Source: Pseudomonas pseudonitroreducens
Lineage (GTDB): Bacteria; Pseudomonadota; Gammaproteobacteria; Pseudomonadales; Pseudomonadaceae
Assembly: GCF_021603645.1 (NCBI RefSeq)
Contig: NZ_BQHJ01000002.1
Coordinates: forward strand, 124,001 to 188,000
DNA: 64,000 bases
Reading direction: 5' to 3'
Part shown: positions 18,671 through 27,766 of the stretch, piece by piece
Layout of the letters: every line of letters starts with the position of its first letter
Position numbering within the stretch: the stretch's first letter is position 1
Notes under the pieces: model-generated
What the model saw: the letters and a program-made list of their open reading frames with translations, nothing else
Databases searched by the model: none
What the model was told of the DNA's origin: nothing
Position numbers and translations under genes: made by a program

Positions 18671-18744
18671 GCAGCGAGCTTGCTCGCGAACGGATTCACC
18701 GGCAGCGCCAGTGTTGGGCGGTTCGCGAGCAAGCTCGCTCCTAC
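18671..18744. repeat. paired REP element
   Basis: Inverted pair GCGAGCTTGCTCGCGAAC / GTTCGCGAGCAAGCTCGC separated by about 35 bp, downstream of the BCCT gene. Confidence 0.85.
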
Positions 18745-18784
18745 ATACAGACTGCGTATCTCACGGAACGAGGAGCAGATAATG

Positions 18785-18810
18785 AAAAAGGCGCCCGAAG
18801 GCGCCTTTTT
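18785..18810. terminator. bidirectional rho-independent terminator
   Basis: AAAAAGGCGCC cgaa GGCGCCTTTTT: a six-pair G/C stem with an A-run on the left and a T-run on the right. It can end both the plus-strand BCCT transcript and the minus-strand OPT transcript, which converge here. Confidence 0.9.
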
Positions 18811-18827
18811 CACATCGAGGCGAAAAA

Positions 18828-20867
18828 TCAGCCGCGGGTGCCGCTCAGCACCTTGCGGTAGAACAGCACGCAGATCGCCACGAAGACCACCAGGCCGAGC
18901 CACTGCGCGGTGTTCTCGAAGCCGTCGCCGACCAGCGCCAGCGGCGCGGCAGAACCAGTGGTGCCGATGATGGCGGCGAGCAGGATGCCCATCAGGCTCT
19001 CGCCGACAATCAGCCCCGAAGCCAGCAACACGCCACGGCGCTTGGGCTCATCGGAGAATTTTTCCACATCCTTGCCGGCTGCCACCGCGCGCTTGGCCAG
19101 GGCGGTTTCCAGCAGCCAGCCGATCACGGCGCCGACCACCAGGGTCATGCCGATGGTCGGCGGCAGGTAGATGCCCAGGCCGACCGCCAGCACCGGCAGG
19201 CTGGCCTTGCCGGTGCGGCGCAGCAGCACGTCCACCAGGATCAGCGCGATGCCCAGCGCCACGCCGATGAGGATCATGTTCCAGTTCAGCGCGTTGTGGA
19301 AAATCCCACTGGCGATTGCAGTCATCAGCGTCGCCTGCGGCGCGGCCAGCGCGGCGTTCGGGTCCATGCCTTCACGCGGCAGCGCGCCGGTGAAGCCGTA
19401 GGCATTGAACAGCAGTTCCAGCACCGGCGGGATCACCAGCGCACCGACCAGGCAGCCGACGATCAGCGCCACCTGCTGGCGCCAGGGCGTGGCGCCAACC
19501 AGGTAACCGGTCTTCAGGTCCTGCAGGTTGTCGTTGGAAATCGCCGCGATCGCGATCACCACCGAGGTGGTGAACAGCGCCAGGGCGATGGCCAGCTTGC
19601 CACCCTGCTGGTCGAGGAAACCGGTTTCCAGTGAGCCGACGCCGAGGATCAGCAGCGACACCAGGATCACTGCGATGATGCCGATACCGGAGATCGGGCT
19701 GCTCGACGAACCGACGAGGCCCGCCATGTAGCCGCAGGCGGCGGCGATCAGGAAGCCGAAGAAGAAGGCGAAGATCACACAGACCGCTACCAGGCCCCAG
19801 AAACCGAAGCCTTTCAGGTCCGGCGCGGCCTCACCGAGGAAGTAGGAAAAGACCACGAACAGCGCTACCAGCAGGAAACCGGCGATGGCGACTATCCATT
19901 TCGCGGAGAGGTCCTGCTCGGTGCGCAGGTCGCTCACCTCGCCACGCCCGCGCACAGCGCTGAGCGACGACCAGACGCCCTGCACCATGGGCTTGAACAA
20001 CGTCGCCAGGGTCCACAGTGCAGCGATGCCGATGGTGCCGGCGCCGAGGAAGCGCACCTGGCTGCTCCACAGCTTGGTGGCCAGCTCCGGCAGGCTCTGC
20101 CCGGCGGCCAGTACGCTGTTCACCGAAAGCAGCGGTACCGCCACGCCCCAGGCGATGACAACGCCGATCAGGATGGCGATACCGGCAGTAATGCCCATCA
20201 GGTAACCGGCGCCCACCAGCGCCAGGGAGAAGCCGGTGGACAGGCGGAACGCCGCCTGCCCGGCGGTCAGCCAGAAACTGAAGCCCTCGGCGAGCACCTT
20301 GAAGCCGCTGCTGAGCAGGCTGAACGCGGCGGCAACCACACCGCCGGCGAGGATGTCGCGCAGGCCCGCGCCACCGGCTTTCGCAGGCTTGCCGGCTTTT
20401 TCCTCTTCCTCGTCCTGGCTGCCGACCCGGAGGATTTCCGCCGCCGCCACGCCCTCGGGGTACGGCAGGCTGCTCTGTACCACCATCACCCGACGCAGCG
20501 GAATGGTGTAGAGCACGCCGAGGATGCCGCCAATGGAACAGATGGCGGCCGTCTGCCAGAACGGGAAACCACTCCAGTAGCCGATCATCAGCAGGCCGGG
20601 GAGGATGAAGATGATCGAGGACAAGGTGCCGGCCGCCGAGGCCTGGGTCTGCACCATGTTGTTCTCGAGGATGTTGGAACCGGAGAAGTAGCGCAGCACG
20701 GCCATGGAAATGACCGCCGCGGGAATCGACGAAGCGAAGGTCAGGCCGACCTTGAGGCCGAGGTAGACGTTGGAGGCGGTGAATACCACAGTGATCAGCG
20801 CGCCGAGGATCAGACCGCGAACCGTCAGCTCGGCGAGGTTGGACTCGTCGGGAATCCGTTCTTGCAT
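18828..20867 (-). CDS. OPT-family oligopeptide transporter
   Basis: A 679-residue polytopic membrane protein of the oligopeptide transporter (OPT) family. VFTASNVYLGLKVGLTFASSIPAAVISM (near residues 22-49) and SLPYPEG (around 135) are family landmarks. Substrates of bacterial OPT members are peptides or metal-chelate complexes; not predictable here. The frame starts at 20924, but MQERIPDESNLAELT at 20867 is the natural N-terminus. It stands alone between a terminator and a REP element. Weak ribosome site. Confidence 0.87.
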   Translation of the reverse strand: MQERIPDESNLAELTVRGLILGALITVVFTASNVYLGLKVGLTFASSIPAAVISMAVLRYFSGSNILENNMVQTQASAAGTLSSIIFILPGLLMIGYWSGFPFWQTAAICSIGGILGVLYTIPLRRVMVVQSSLPYPEGVAAAEILRVGSQDEEEEKAGKPAKAGGAGLRDILAGGVVAAAFSLLSSGFKVLAEGFSFWLTAGQAAFRLSTGFSLALVGAGYLMGITAGIAILIGVVIAWGVAVPLLSVNSVLAAGQSLPELATKLWSSQVRFLGAGTIGIAALWTLATLFKPMVQGVWSSLSAVRGRGEVSDLRTEQDLSAKWIVAIAGFLLVALFVVFSYFLGEAAPDLKGFGFWGLVAVCVIFAFFFGFLIAAACGYMAGLVGSSSSPISGIGIIAVILVSLLILGVGSLETGFLDQQGGKLAIALALFTTSVVIAIAAISNDNLQDLKTGYLVGATPWRQQVALIVGCLVGALVIPPVLELLFNAYGFTGALPREGMDPNAALAAPQATLMTAIASGIFHNALNWNMILIGVALGIALILVDVLLRRTGKASLPVLAVGLGIYLPPTIGMTLVVGAVIGWLLETALAKRAVAAGKDVEKFSDEPKRRGVLLASGLIVGESLMGILLAAIIGTTGSAAPLALVGDGFENTAQWLGLVVFVAICVLFYRKVLSGTRG

Positions 20868-21017
20868 GTAGGCAATCTCTTTATGAAGCGAAACTGCCAA
20901 AGCGTAGGACAGTGCGCCATCCACCGCGACCCGGAATGGCGACGATTGCGGTCTGCGATGCGGCTTTGTTGCCGCAAGTCACGGGGATGACGGTAATTTC
21001 CGAGTCGCCGCGCCGTC

Positions 21018-21096
21018 TGTAGGAGCGAGCTTGCTCGCGAACGGATTCCAGGATGACTCCGGAGTTATGCGGTTCGCGAGCAAGCTCGCTCCTACA
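21018..21096. repeat. paired REP element
   Basis: Inverted pair TGTAGGAGCGAGCTTGCTCG / CGAGCAAGCTCGCTCCTACA enclosing a short loop (ATTCCAGGATGACTCCGGAGT). Lies between the OPT gene and tauD. Confidence 0.9.
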
Positions 21097-21125
21097 AATC
21101 AAACCGCCAATTCCGTGTGGCGAAC

Positions 21126-21962
21126 TCAGAACGGCTTGTCCCCCAGAATGGTCGCGCGGTGCATCACCCGCCGCTGCGGGCGGTAATCATCCACCGCGTA
21201 GTGCTGGGTCACACGGTTGTCCCAGAAGGCCACGTCGTTTTCCTTCCAGCGCCAGCGCACGGTGAACTCCGGACGCGCGAAGTGGGCGAACAGCAGGTCG
21301 AGGATGGCGCGGCTTTCCGCCGGTTCCAGCTCGTTGATGCGAGTGGTGAAGCCGTCGCTGACGAACAGCGCCTTGCGCCCGGTGACCGGGTGCGTGCGGA
21401 TCACCGGGTGGCTACGCGGCGGGTTTTTCCGCCGCGCCTCCTCCAGCCGCGCGAGGTCCGCGTCGGTGGCACCGAAGCGCTCCTGGGGGAAGGACTTGCT
21501 GATGTCGTGGGTCGCGGTGAGGCCGTCGAGCAACTGCTGCAGTGGCTTCGACAGTGCCTCGAACGCCGCGATGCCGCTGGCCCAGAGGGTGTCGCCACCG
21601 TAGGGCGGCAGTTGCTTGGCGGCCAGCACGGCGCCCAGCGCCGGGGTCTCCAGGAAAGTCACGTCGGTGTGCCAGATGGCGTTGTCGCGCACGTCGGTGA
21701 CGGCGGTGTCGAGGACGATGACTTCGCGCTGCTCCGGCGAGCTGGGGTAGATCGGGTGGATGTGCAGGTCACCGAAGCGCGCAGCGAAGTTCGCCTGCTG
21801 CGTCGGCGTCAGCGGCTGGTCGCGGAAGAACAGCACCTGGTGATCGAGCAGGGCCTGCTCGATCTGGCGTTGCGCCGCGTCGTCCAGCGGATCGGCCAGG
21901 CGCACGCCGGACACGACGGCGCCCAGGGCCGGGCTGAGGGGTTCGATGGTCAGGCTGGTCAT
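21126..21962 (-). CDS. tauD: TauD, taurine dioxygenase
   Basis: A 278-residue Fe(II)/2-oxoglutarate dioxygenase. Iron ligands H98, D100 (WHTDVTF) and H254 (VTQHYA), and the 2-oxoglutarate Arg R269 in VMHRATILG, line up with those of E. coli TauD (H99, D101, H255, R270). It hydroxylates taurine so that sulfite and aminoacetaldehyde are released in the cytoplasm. Length fits. It is the last gene of tauABCD, 101 bp after tauC. Related enzymes act on other sulfonates or alkyl sulfates, but the adjacent tauABC supports taurine. Confidence 0.93.
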   Translation of the reverse strand: MTSLTIEPLSPALGAVVSGVRLADPLDDAAQRQIEQALLDHQVLFFRDQPLTPTQQANFAARFGDLHIHPIYPSSPEQREVIVLDTAVTDVRDNAIWHTDVTFLETPALGAVLAAKQLPPYGGDTLWASGIAAFEALSKPLQQLLDGLTATHDISKSFPQERFGATDADLARLEEARRKNPPRSHPVIRTHPVTGRKALFVSDGFTTRINELEPAESRAILDLLFAHFARPEFTVRWRWKENDVAFWDNRVTQHYAVDDYRPQRRVMHRATILGDKPF

Positions 21963-22063
21963 GTTCGTGTTCTCTCGTGAGGTTCACGGGAAGAGCCGGG
22001 CTCTCCCCTACCCTCGCCTGCGTGGCGAGGGCGTCGGATCAGTGTTCGTGAAGAAGAAAGCGG

Positions 22064-22882
22064 TTATTCCCAGGAGGCGAAACGCTTCTGCAGCCAGCGC
22101 AGCCCCAGCTCGAAGCTCAGCGCGATGGCGGCGATCAGCAGGATGCCCAGCACCACCACATCGGTGGCGAGGAACTGCGCGGCGGACTGCACCATGAAGC
22201 CCAGGCCGCGGTTGGCGGCGATCAGCTCGGCGGCGACCAGGGTCGACCAGCCCACGCCCAGGGCGATGCGCAGGCCGGTGAGGACCTCCGGCAGCGCGCT
22301 GGGCAGGATCACGTGGCGCACCACCTGCAGGCGGCTGGCGCCCAGGCAGCGCACGGCCTGGATGCGCGACTTGTCCACGCGGCGCACGCCGGCGGCAGTG
22401 GCGATCAGCAACGGCGCAAACAGCGCGAGGTAGATCAGCAGTACCTTGGACAGCTCGCCGATGCCGAACCAGATGACGATCAGCGGCAGGTAGGCCAGCG
22501 GTGGGATCGGCCGGTAGAACTCCACCAGCGGATCGAACGCGGCGCTGACCAGCGGGTTGAGCCCCATCAGGATGCCCAGCGGAATCGCCGTGAGCACCGC
22601 GGCGCCCAGCGCCAGCAGCACCCGCAGCAGGCTGGTGCCGACGTGTTGCCACAGCGAGGCGTCGACGTAACCTTCGGCCAGTACACGCTGGAGGGCTTCC
22701 ACCAGTTGTTCCGGGGCAGGCAGGAACAGGGTGTCGACCCAGCCCAGGTGCGTGGCCAGCCACCAGAGCAGGAAAACCCCGACAACGCTGCCGGCGGCGG
22801 CCCAGCGGCGGTAATCACCCGGTACGCTACGGGCTTTCGGCGCGGCGGCGGGGAGTTTGGCGGCGAGGGTATCAGTGGGCAT
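22064..22882 (-). CDS. tauC: TauC, taurine ABC transporter permease
   Basis: A 272-residue inner-membrane permease of the SsuC/TauC type with about six helices. RCLGASRLQVVRHVILPSALPEVLTGLR contains the EAA loop that docks on the ATPase. The ATG at 22882 overlaps the tauB stop by 11 bp, so the two are translationally coupled; a start at 22912 is possible but lies deeper in tauB. Imports taurine with TauA and TauB. Confidence 0.9.
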   Translation of the reverse strand: MPTDTLAAKLPAAAPKARSVPGDYRRWAAAGSVVGVFLLWWLATHLGWVDTLFLPAPEQLVEALQRVLAEGYVDASLWQHVGTSLLRVLLALGAAVLTAIPLGILMGLNPLVSAAFDPLVEFYRPIPPLAYLPLIVIWFGIGELSKVLLIYLALFAPLLIATAAGVRRVDKSRIQAVRCLGASRLQVVRHVILPSALPEVLTGLRIALGVGWSTLVAAELIAANRGLGFMVQSAAQFLATDVVVLGILLIAAIALSFELGLRWLQKRFASWE

Positions 22883-23663
22883 GCTCGGCCTCCGGTTCTT
22901 CCAGAAACTCATCCAGCAGGAGTTGGCGCAGACGCGCGAATTCCGGGTCGGACTTGATGCTGCGCACCGGCTCGCCAGCGGCGTAGCGGCGGGCGAAGGC
23001 CAGTGACAGGCGCTTGACGATGCGCGCCGGCGGACCGTCCATCACCACCAGGTCGGTGGCGAGGAACAGCGCTTCATCGACGCTGTGGGTGATCAGGAAC
23101 AGGCCCTTGCCGGTCTTGCGCCACAGGTCCAGGGTCAGCACCTGCATGCGCTCGCGCGTCAGCGCGTCGAGGGCGCCGAAGGGTTCGTCGAGCAGCAGGA
23201 AATCCGGTTCCACCGCCAATGCACGGGCGAGGCCCAGGCGCTGCCGCTGGCCACCGGAAAGTTGCGAGATGCGGTAGTCCGCGTGCTCGCCCAGGCCTAC
23301 CAGCTTGAGCACTTCATGGGCACGGGCATTGCGCTCGGCAGCGCCGACGCCGCGAATGCGCAAGCCCAGGGCCACGTTGTCCAGGGCATTGAGCCAGGGC
23401 ATCAGCGCGTCGTCCTGAAACACTACGCCACGCTCGCCGCCAGGGCCTTCGAGGGTCCGCCCATCGATCTGCACGCGGCCGCTGTCCGGCGCCTGGAAGC
23501 CTGCCAGCACGTTGAGCAGGCTGGATTTGCCGCAGCCGGACGGGCCGAGCACCACCAGGGATTCGCCCTTGGCCAGGCTGAGAGTGAGGTCCTGCAACAC
23601 GACGCGCTCGCGTCCGCGCTGCTGGAAAGTGAGGCTGACCGCCTCGGCCGTCAGACGGCTCAT
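22872..23663 (-). CDS. tauB: TauB, taurine ABC transporter ATPase
   Basis: A 263-residue ABC ATPase. Walker A GPSGCGKSS (39-47), signature LSGGQRQRLGLA, Walker B FLLLDEPFGALD and the switch His in LITHSVDEA are all intact. It powers taurine import with TauC, TauA. A REP element, not a terminator, lies in the 131 bp between tauA and this gene. Confidence 0.92.
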   Translation of the reverse strand: MSRLTAEAVSLTFQQRGRERVVLQDLTLSLAKGESLVVLGPSGCGKSSLLNVLAGFQAPDSGRVQIDGRTLEGPGGERGVVFQDDALMPWLNALDNVALGLRIRGVGAAERNARAHEVLKLVGLGEHADYRISQLSGGQRQRLGLARALAVEPDFLLLDEPFGALDALTRERMQVLTLDLWRKTGKGLFLITHSVDEALFLATDLVVMDGPPARIVKRLSLAFARRYAAGEPVRSIKSDPEFARLRQLLLDEFLEEPEAEHAH

Positions 23664-23706
23664 GTTCTGCCCTCCGTAGGGTGAGAAGAAATACGTGAAG
23701 CTTTTC

Positions 23707-23781
23707 TGTAGGAGCGAGCTTGCTCGCGAACCGGCCCGAGCTTCAGTGCCAGCCGGTGTTCGCGAGCAAGCTCGCTCCTAC
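23707..23781. repeat. paired REP element inside the tau operon
   Basis: Inverted pair TGTAGGAGCGAGCTTGCTCG / CGAGCAAGCTCGCTCCTACG between tauA (upstream on the minus strand) and tauB. In other bacteria such elements stabilise the upstream mRNA against 3' exonucleases, which would favour TauA over TauBC. Confidence 0.9.
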
Positions 23782-23794
23782 GAAGAGCAAATGA

Positions 23795-24814
23795 TCAGCG
23801 CTGGCCGACCTGCACGCTCTCCGCCTGGCGCACGTATTCCGCGCTGACGTAGGGCGAGTAGTCCTTGAGCACCGAGGGCACGCGCTTCTGCTCTTTCAGG
23901 AAGGCTGCGGTACCGGCGATGTCCTTGGCGGTGCCACCGCCCAGCAGTGCGGACGACAGCTGCGCCTGGGATTCGGGGAAGGCGGAGCCGGCCAACAGTT
24001 CGGGCACGTCCTTCGGATCGGCGCCGGTCAGCTTGGCAATCTTTTTCACCTGCTCGGAATCGGCGGTCCACTGGGCCTTGTGGGCGTTGTAGTCGGCGAA
24101 GGAATCCAGGCTCACGCGGGCGAACTTGGCGATGACTTCCGGGTGCTTCTCGGCGAAGTCCTTGCGTGCTACCCAGACCTCGAAGGTCGGTGCGCCCCAC
24201 TGGCCGACTTCGGCGGCGTCGGTCAGCACCTTGCCGGATTTCTTGATCTCGCCCAGGGCGGGCGACCAGACGAAGGCGCCATCGATGTCACCACGACGCC
24301 AGGCGGCGGCGATCTCGGTGGGGTTGAGGTTGACGATCTTCACCTTGCTGGGGTCGATGTTCCAGTGCTTGAGCGCGCCCAGCAGGCTGTAGTGCGAGGT
24401 CGACACGAAGGGGGTGGCGATGGTCTTGCCGACCAGGTCTTCGGGCTTCTCGATCTTGCTGCCGTTGCGCACGACCAGCGCCTCGGCGGCATTGATCTGC
24501 GCGGAGACGATGAAGGCGACGATCGGCAGGCCGCGCGAGGTAGCGGCGGCCAGCGGGCTGGAGCCGAGGTTGCCCAGCTGCACGTCACCCGAGGCAATCG
24601 CGGCGACCACTTCCGGCCCGCTGTTGAAGCGGCGCCAGTCGAGCTTCTCGCCGATGACCTTTTCATAGGTGCCATCGGCCTGCGGAACCTTGGTCGGGTC
24701 GATGCCGGTCTGGTAGCCCAGGACGATGTCGGCGAACGCGGCACTCTGGAAGGACAGGACAGCCGCAACAGCGACGCCGGCCAGGGCACGGCGTACGAAA
24801 CGAGGTTTGTTCAT
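23795..24814 (-). CDS. tauA: TauA, taurine-binding periplasmic protein
   Basis: A 339-residue binding protein: signal peptide 1-28 (ending SAAFA), then DIVLGYQTGIDPTKVPQADG. GDVQLGNLGSSPLA, STSHYSLLGALKHW, RRGDIDGAFVW and VGQWGAPTFEVWV are close to E. coli TauA. It captures taurine in the periplasm for TauBC. The ATG at 24814 follows GAGGAAATACC; upstream frame has no signal peptide. An A/T-rich promoter region lies at 24920-24972. Confidence 0.93.
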   Translation of the reverse strand: MNKPRFVRRALAGVAVAAVLSFQSAAFADIVLGYQTGIDPTKVPQADGTYEKVIGEKLDWRRFNSGPEVVAAIASGDVQLGNLGSSPLAAATSRGLPIVAFIVSAQINAAEALVVRNGSKIEKPEDLVGKTIATPFVSTSHYSLLGALKHWNIDPSKVKIVNLNPTEIAAAWRRGDIDGAFVWSPALGEIKKSGKVLTDAAEVGQWGAPTFEVWVARKDFAEKHPEVIAKFARVSLDSFADYNAHKAQWTADSEQVKKIAKLTGADPKDVPELLAGSAFPESQAQLSSALLGGGTAKDIAGTAAFLKEQKRVPSVLKDYSPYVSAEYVRQAESVQVGQR

Positions 24815-24919
24815 GGTATTTCCTCTGAAGATGACGGCGGTGCCGGCCTCACAGAGGGGACGGACCACGGGACGGGATTCGATGGTTTGCAACAGGTGTC
24901 CGGCGGTCCGGTAGAGCTA

Positions 24920-24972
24920 GGTTACCGATATAAAAAACTTCGAATAAATAATTTTTAGTTCTTAACTTATGA
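24920..24972 (-). promoter_or_regulatory. A/T-rich promoter region of tauABCD
   Basis: About 50 bp with long A and T runs (minus strand TTATTTATTCGAAG, TTTTTTATATC), unlike the flanking GC-rich DNA, 106-158 bp before tauA. Taurine genes are induced by sulfate starvation through CysB (and Cbl in enteric bacteria); a CysB site here is inferred from composition only. Confidence 0.45.
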
Positions 24973-25020
24973 GCGCCAGCGCTTGCCTCGATTCGGCTAC
25001 AGCCCCCGTGCCACGGCGCC

Positions 25021-25923
25021 TCAGGTGGCGCCAGCGTGCACCCGGGCGCGGGTGCCCTCCTGGCGCAAGCCGACTTGTACCGCCTGTTGTGCCACTGCAG
25101 CGGTTTCCGCGACCAGGGTTGCCAGCGCCGCGCTACGGCTGAAGCTCAGGCCATTGCCCGCCGCCTGGGCTGACTCGAAGGCCACTGCCGACTGTTCGGA
25201 CAGCCGCAGCCCCAGCGCCAGCAGCCGCTGCAACTCCCCCGCCGCCGTCCGCGGCGGCAGGTTTTCGAAGGTCTGCACGGCTAGGCCCAGGGCGATATTG
25301 GCCTGCAGCAAAGCGGCAAGGCTGCCGCGCAGTTGCGCACGGGGCGTCCACGGCAGACCTGGCGGCAACAGGATGTCTTCGGGATGCAGGCGCACTTCGT
25401 GGCAATGCAGCAGGCCGCCGCCGTTGGGCTCGAAGCGGTCCAGCCCGCTGCGATCGGCCGGCAGTGCGGCGATCAGCAAACCCTCGCTCGGCGCGTGACG
25501 CGCCGAGATCAGCAACCAGTCCACCGCCTCGGCGCCGAAGCAGTCGTGGCGCCCACCCTGCAACAGAAAGCCGCCGCGCCGATGCTCGCGCGCCAGCAGG
25601 CGGTTTTCCTGGTGATCCACCGCCTCGCCCCACAGCCATTCGCGTTCCACGCTGAGCGGCAGCAGGCGTTCGCGCTGCTCGACGCTGCCCAGCAGCAACA
25701 CGCTGGCCAATTGCAGGTGATGCAGGGCAAACAGCCGCGCCAGCGTGCCGTCGCACTCGGAGAGATCGCGCAGGGTCTGCAGCACCTCTTCCCAGCCGGC
25801 GCCGCGCCCGCCGTACTCGCGCGGCACGGACAGGGCCAGCAGGCTGGATGCGCGCAGGGCGTCGCTCCAGCGCTGGGTGGGAGGGAGTTGGGAATAAGTG
25901 GAAAGCGGCACCACCAGGCTCAT
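25021..25923 (-). CDS. acyl-CoA dehydrogenase/DszC-like flavoprotein, short form
   Basis: A 300-residue protein of the acyl-CoA dehydrogenase fold. VPREYGGRGAGWEEVLQTLRDLSECDGTLA (about 35-64) is the N-terminal helical domain, followed by the middle beta-domain and a C-terminal helical segment ending RARVHAGAT, which resembles the R-x-R-x-H tail of DszC/SfnC-type flavin monooxygenases. At 300 residues it is about 80-100 shorter than usual, with the C-terminal helical bundle reduced. It lies 206 bp before tauA on the same strand, suggesting a sulfur-scavenging role (desulfonation or sulfone oxidation); this is inference. The ATG at 25923 has GAGG five bases upstream; GTG at 25929 is an alternative. 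Confidence 0.75.
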   Translation of the reverse strand: MSLVVPLSTYSQLPPTQRWSDALRASSLLALSVPREYGGRGAGWEEVLQTLRDLSECDGTLARLFALHHLQLASVLLLGSVEQRERLLPLSVEREWLWGEAVDHQENRLLAREHRRGGFLLQGGRHDCFGAEAVDWLLISARHAPSEGLLIAALPADRSGLDRFEPNGGGLLHCHEVRLHPEDILLPPGLPWTPRAQLRGSLAALLQANIALGLAVQTFENLPPRTAAGELQRLLALGLRLSEQSAVAFESAQAAGNGLSFSRSAALATLVAETAAVAQQAVQVGLRQEGTRARVHAGAT

Positions 25924-25995
25924 GCACACCTCGGCTCGAAGGGGTGGATCAGTGGCCTGGGCGTATGGCGCGCGGGTGTACTGAAAGGAAAGAAC

Positions 25996-26019
25996 AACGG
26001 CCTCCGAATGGAGGCCGTT
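25996..26019 (-). terminator. hairpin terminator of the YedA-like gene
   Basis: Perfect 10-bp stem AACGGCCTCC / GGAGGCCGTT with a four-base loop. On the minus strand it is followed by GTTCTTTCC, a modest U-rich tail, 65 bp after the exporter stop codon. Confidence 0.65.
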
Positions 26020-26083
26020 ACATACCCTAGCGAACCGCGCGATGCGCGCGAAATAACCTTTCGGGCTTAGCTCATGCCGCGAG

Positions 26084-26986
26084 TCAGACGGCTTCCTTGC
26101 GCCGCCACTGCGGCAGGCCGATCAGCACCACGGCGCTGATGATCACCGCCATCGCCAGGGACTCTGCCAGGCCGATATGCTCGCCGGCGAAGACTACGCC
26201 GAGCATCACCGCCACCGCCGGGTTGACGTAGGCGTAGCTGGTCGCCGCCGCCGGGCGCACGTTGGCCAGCAGATACATGTAGGCGCTGAAGGCGATGATC
26301 GAACCGAACACCACCAGGTAGGCCAGCGCACCCCAGCCGGCAGCCGTTGGCATCTGTTCCAGGCGCTCGCCGCTCAGCAAACTGCCCAGCAGCAGCACGC
26401 CGCCGCCGACCAGCATCTCCACCGCGCTGGCCATGGCACCGCCGGGCAGGTCCAGACGCCGGCTCCACACCGAACCGAAGGCCCAGGTAGCCGCCGCAAA
26501 GATAATCAGCGCTGCACCCGCCGGGCTGCCCTGCAGGTTCGAGCCGAGGTTGAGCAGCACGATGCCGAACAGGCCCAGGGCAATGCCGGCCCATTCCAGC
26601 GCATTGGTGCGGTTGCCGAAGAAGCGCCCGAACACCAGGGTAAACAGCGGCACGGTCGCCACCGCCAGCGCCGCCACACCCGAAGCCACGCCCCAGTGCT
26701 CGGCCACCGTCACCCCGCCATTGCCGCAGCTGAGCAGCAGGATGCCGATGGCGCCTGCCGACAAGCACTGCCTGAAGGTCGGCAATGGCGCCCCGCGCCA
26801 GAGCATCCAGGCGAACAGGATCGCCCCGGCGATGATGAAACGGCAGCCGGCCATCAGCATCGGCGGCCAGGACTCGACGCCAATGCGGATCACCAGGTAG
26901 GTCGAACCCCAGATGAAATAAAGGGCGAAGAAAGCGGCGATCAGGGTCAATGAAACGCGGGCTCTGGGCATGGGCAGGGTGGTCAT
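26084..26986 (-). CDS. YedA-like DMT/EamA exporter
   Basis: A 300-residue drug/metabolite transporter with ten helices in two EamA repeats. FFALYFIWGSTYLVIRIGVE and ATSYAYVNPAVAVMLG match E. coli YedA closely from memory. These proteins export amino acids or metabolites across the inner membrane. It is divergent from an Lrp-type regulator (27150), 163 bp apart, a usual pairing of amino-acid exporters with their regulators. Confidence 0.88.
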   Translation of the reverse strand: MTTLPMPRARVSLTLIAAFFALYFIWGSTYLVIRIGVESWPPMLMAGCRFIIAGAILFAWMLWRGAPLPTFRQCLSAGAIGILLLSCGNGGVTVAEHWGVASGVAALAVATVPLFTLVFGRFFGNRTNALEWAGIALGLFGIVLLNLGSNLQGSPAGAALIIFAAATWAFGSVWSRRLDLPGGAMASAVEMLVGGGVLLLGSLLSGERLEQMPTAAGWGALAYLVVFGSIIAFSAYMYLLANVRPAAATSYAYVNPAVAVMLGVVFAGEHIGLAESLAMAVIISAVVLIGLPQWRRKEAV

Positions 26987-27149
26987 GAAAGGGGCTCGAC
27001 AAGGCGGGTGGGGCGATTCATTTTATGCAGGCGCCACCCCACGGATAAGGCACAGACAACGCCAATACTGGCGTAACACTTTTCAATCGATGGATTTTCC
27101 GGCTCTTTTCCGTTGAATCTGTTTTAACCAGAATGCCGAGGCAAGACTG

Positions 27150-27596
27150 ATGGACAAATACGACCGCGCCCTGCTCGCCGCCCTGCTGGAAGACGGCCGC
27201 CTGTCCTTCGCCGAACTGGCCCGGCGTATCAACCTGTCCCCTCCCGCCGTGGCCGACCGCGTGGCGCGCCTGGAAGCCGAAGGGGTGATTACCGGCTACC
27301 ACGCCAGCGTAGACCTGTCGAAGATCGGCCGTTCGATCCAGTGCCTGATCGAGATGCGGCTGAACGACCACCGCAGCAAGACCATGCTCGACCCGCTGCT
27401 GGACATCCCGCAGATCATCGACTGCTACCGCATCACCGGCGAAGCCTGCGTGATGCTCAAGGTGGCGGTCAGCTGCACCCAGGAGCTGGAGGAGCTGATC
27501 GACCGCCTCGCCCAGTTCGGCACCAGCAAGACCTCGCTGGTACTGTCCACGCCATTCGCACGGCGCATCCATCCGGCAATGTTGCAGGGTGGTTGA
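27150..27596 (+). CDS. Lrp/AsnC-family regulator
   Basis: A 148-residue Lrp-type protein: N-terminal helix-turn-helix (DKYDRALLAALLEDGRLSF then LARRINLSPPAVADRVARLE, about 2-48) and C-terminal RAM ligand-binding domain. Probably binds an amino acid and controls the divergent YedA-like exporter. ATG at 27150. Confidence 0.9.
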   Translation: MDKYDRALLAALLEDGRLSFAELARRINLSPPAVADRVARLEAEGVITGYHASVDLSKIGRSIQCLIEMRLNDHRSKTMLDPLLDIPQIIDCYRITGEACVMLKVAVSCTQELEELIDRLAQFGTSKTSLVLSTPFARRIHPAMLQGG

Positions 27597-27677
27597 GGTG
27601 GGTTTCTAGAAGGGAATTGCAGGGGAAAGAATCTCTCCTACGGCAGCGACCTGACGAGACTCCGCCCGCCGGCCTTC

Positions 27678-27751
27678 TGTAGGAGCGAGCTTGCTCGCGA
27701 ACAGCCCGAACTTAGACGTAACCGGTGTTCGCGAGCAAGCTCGCTCCTACA
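27678..27751. repeat. paired REP element
   Basis: Inverted pair TGTAGGAGCGAGCTTGCTCG / CGAGCAAGCTCGCTCCTACA after the Lrp gene. Confidence 0.9.
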
Positions 27752-27766
27752 GCCCCTCGCAGTTTC

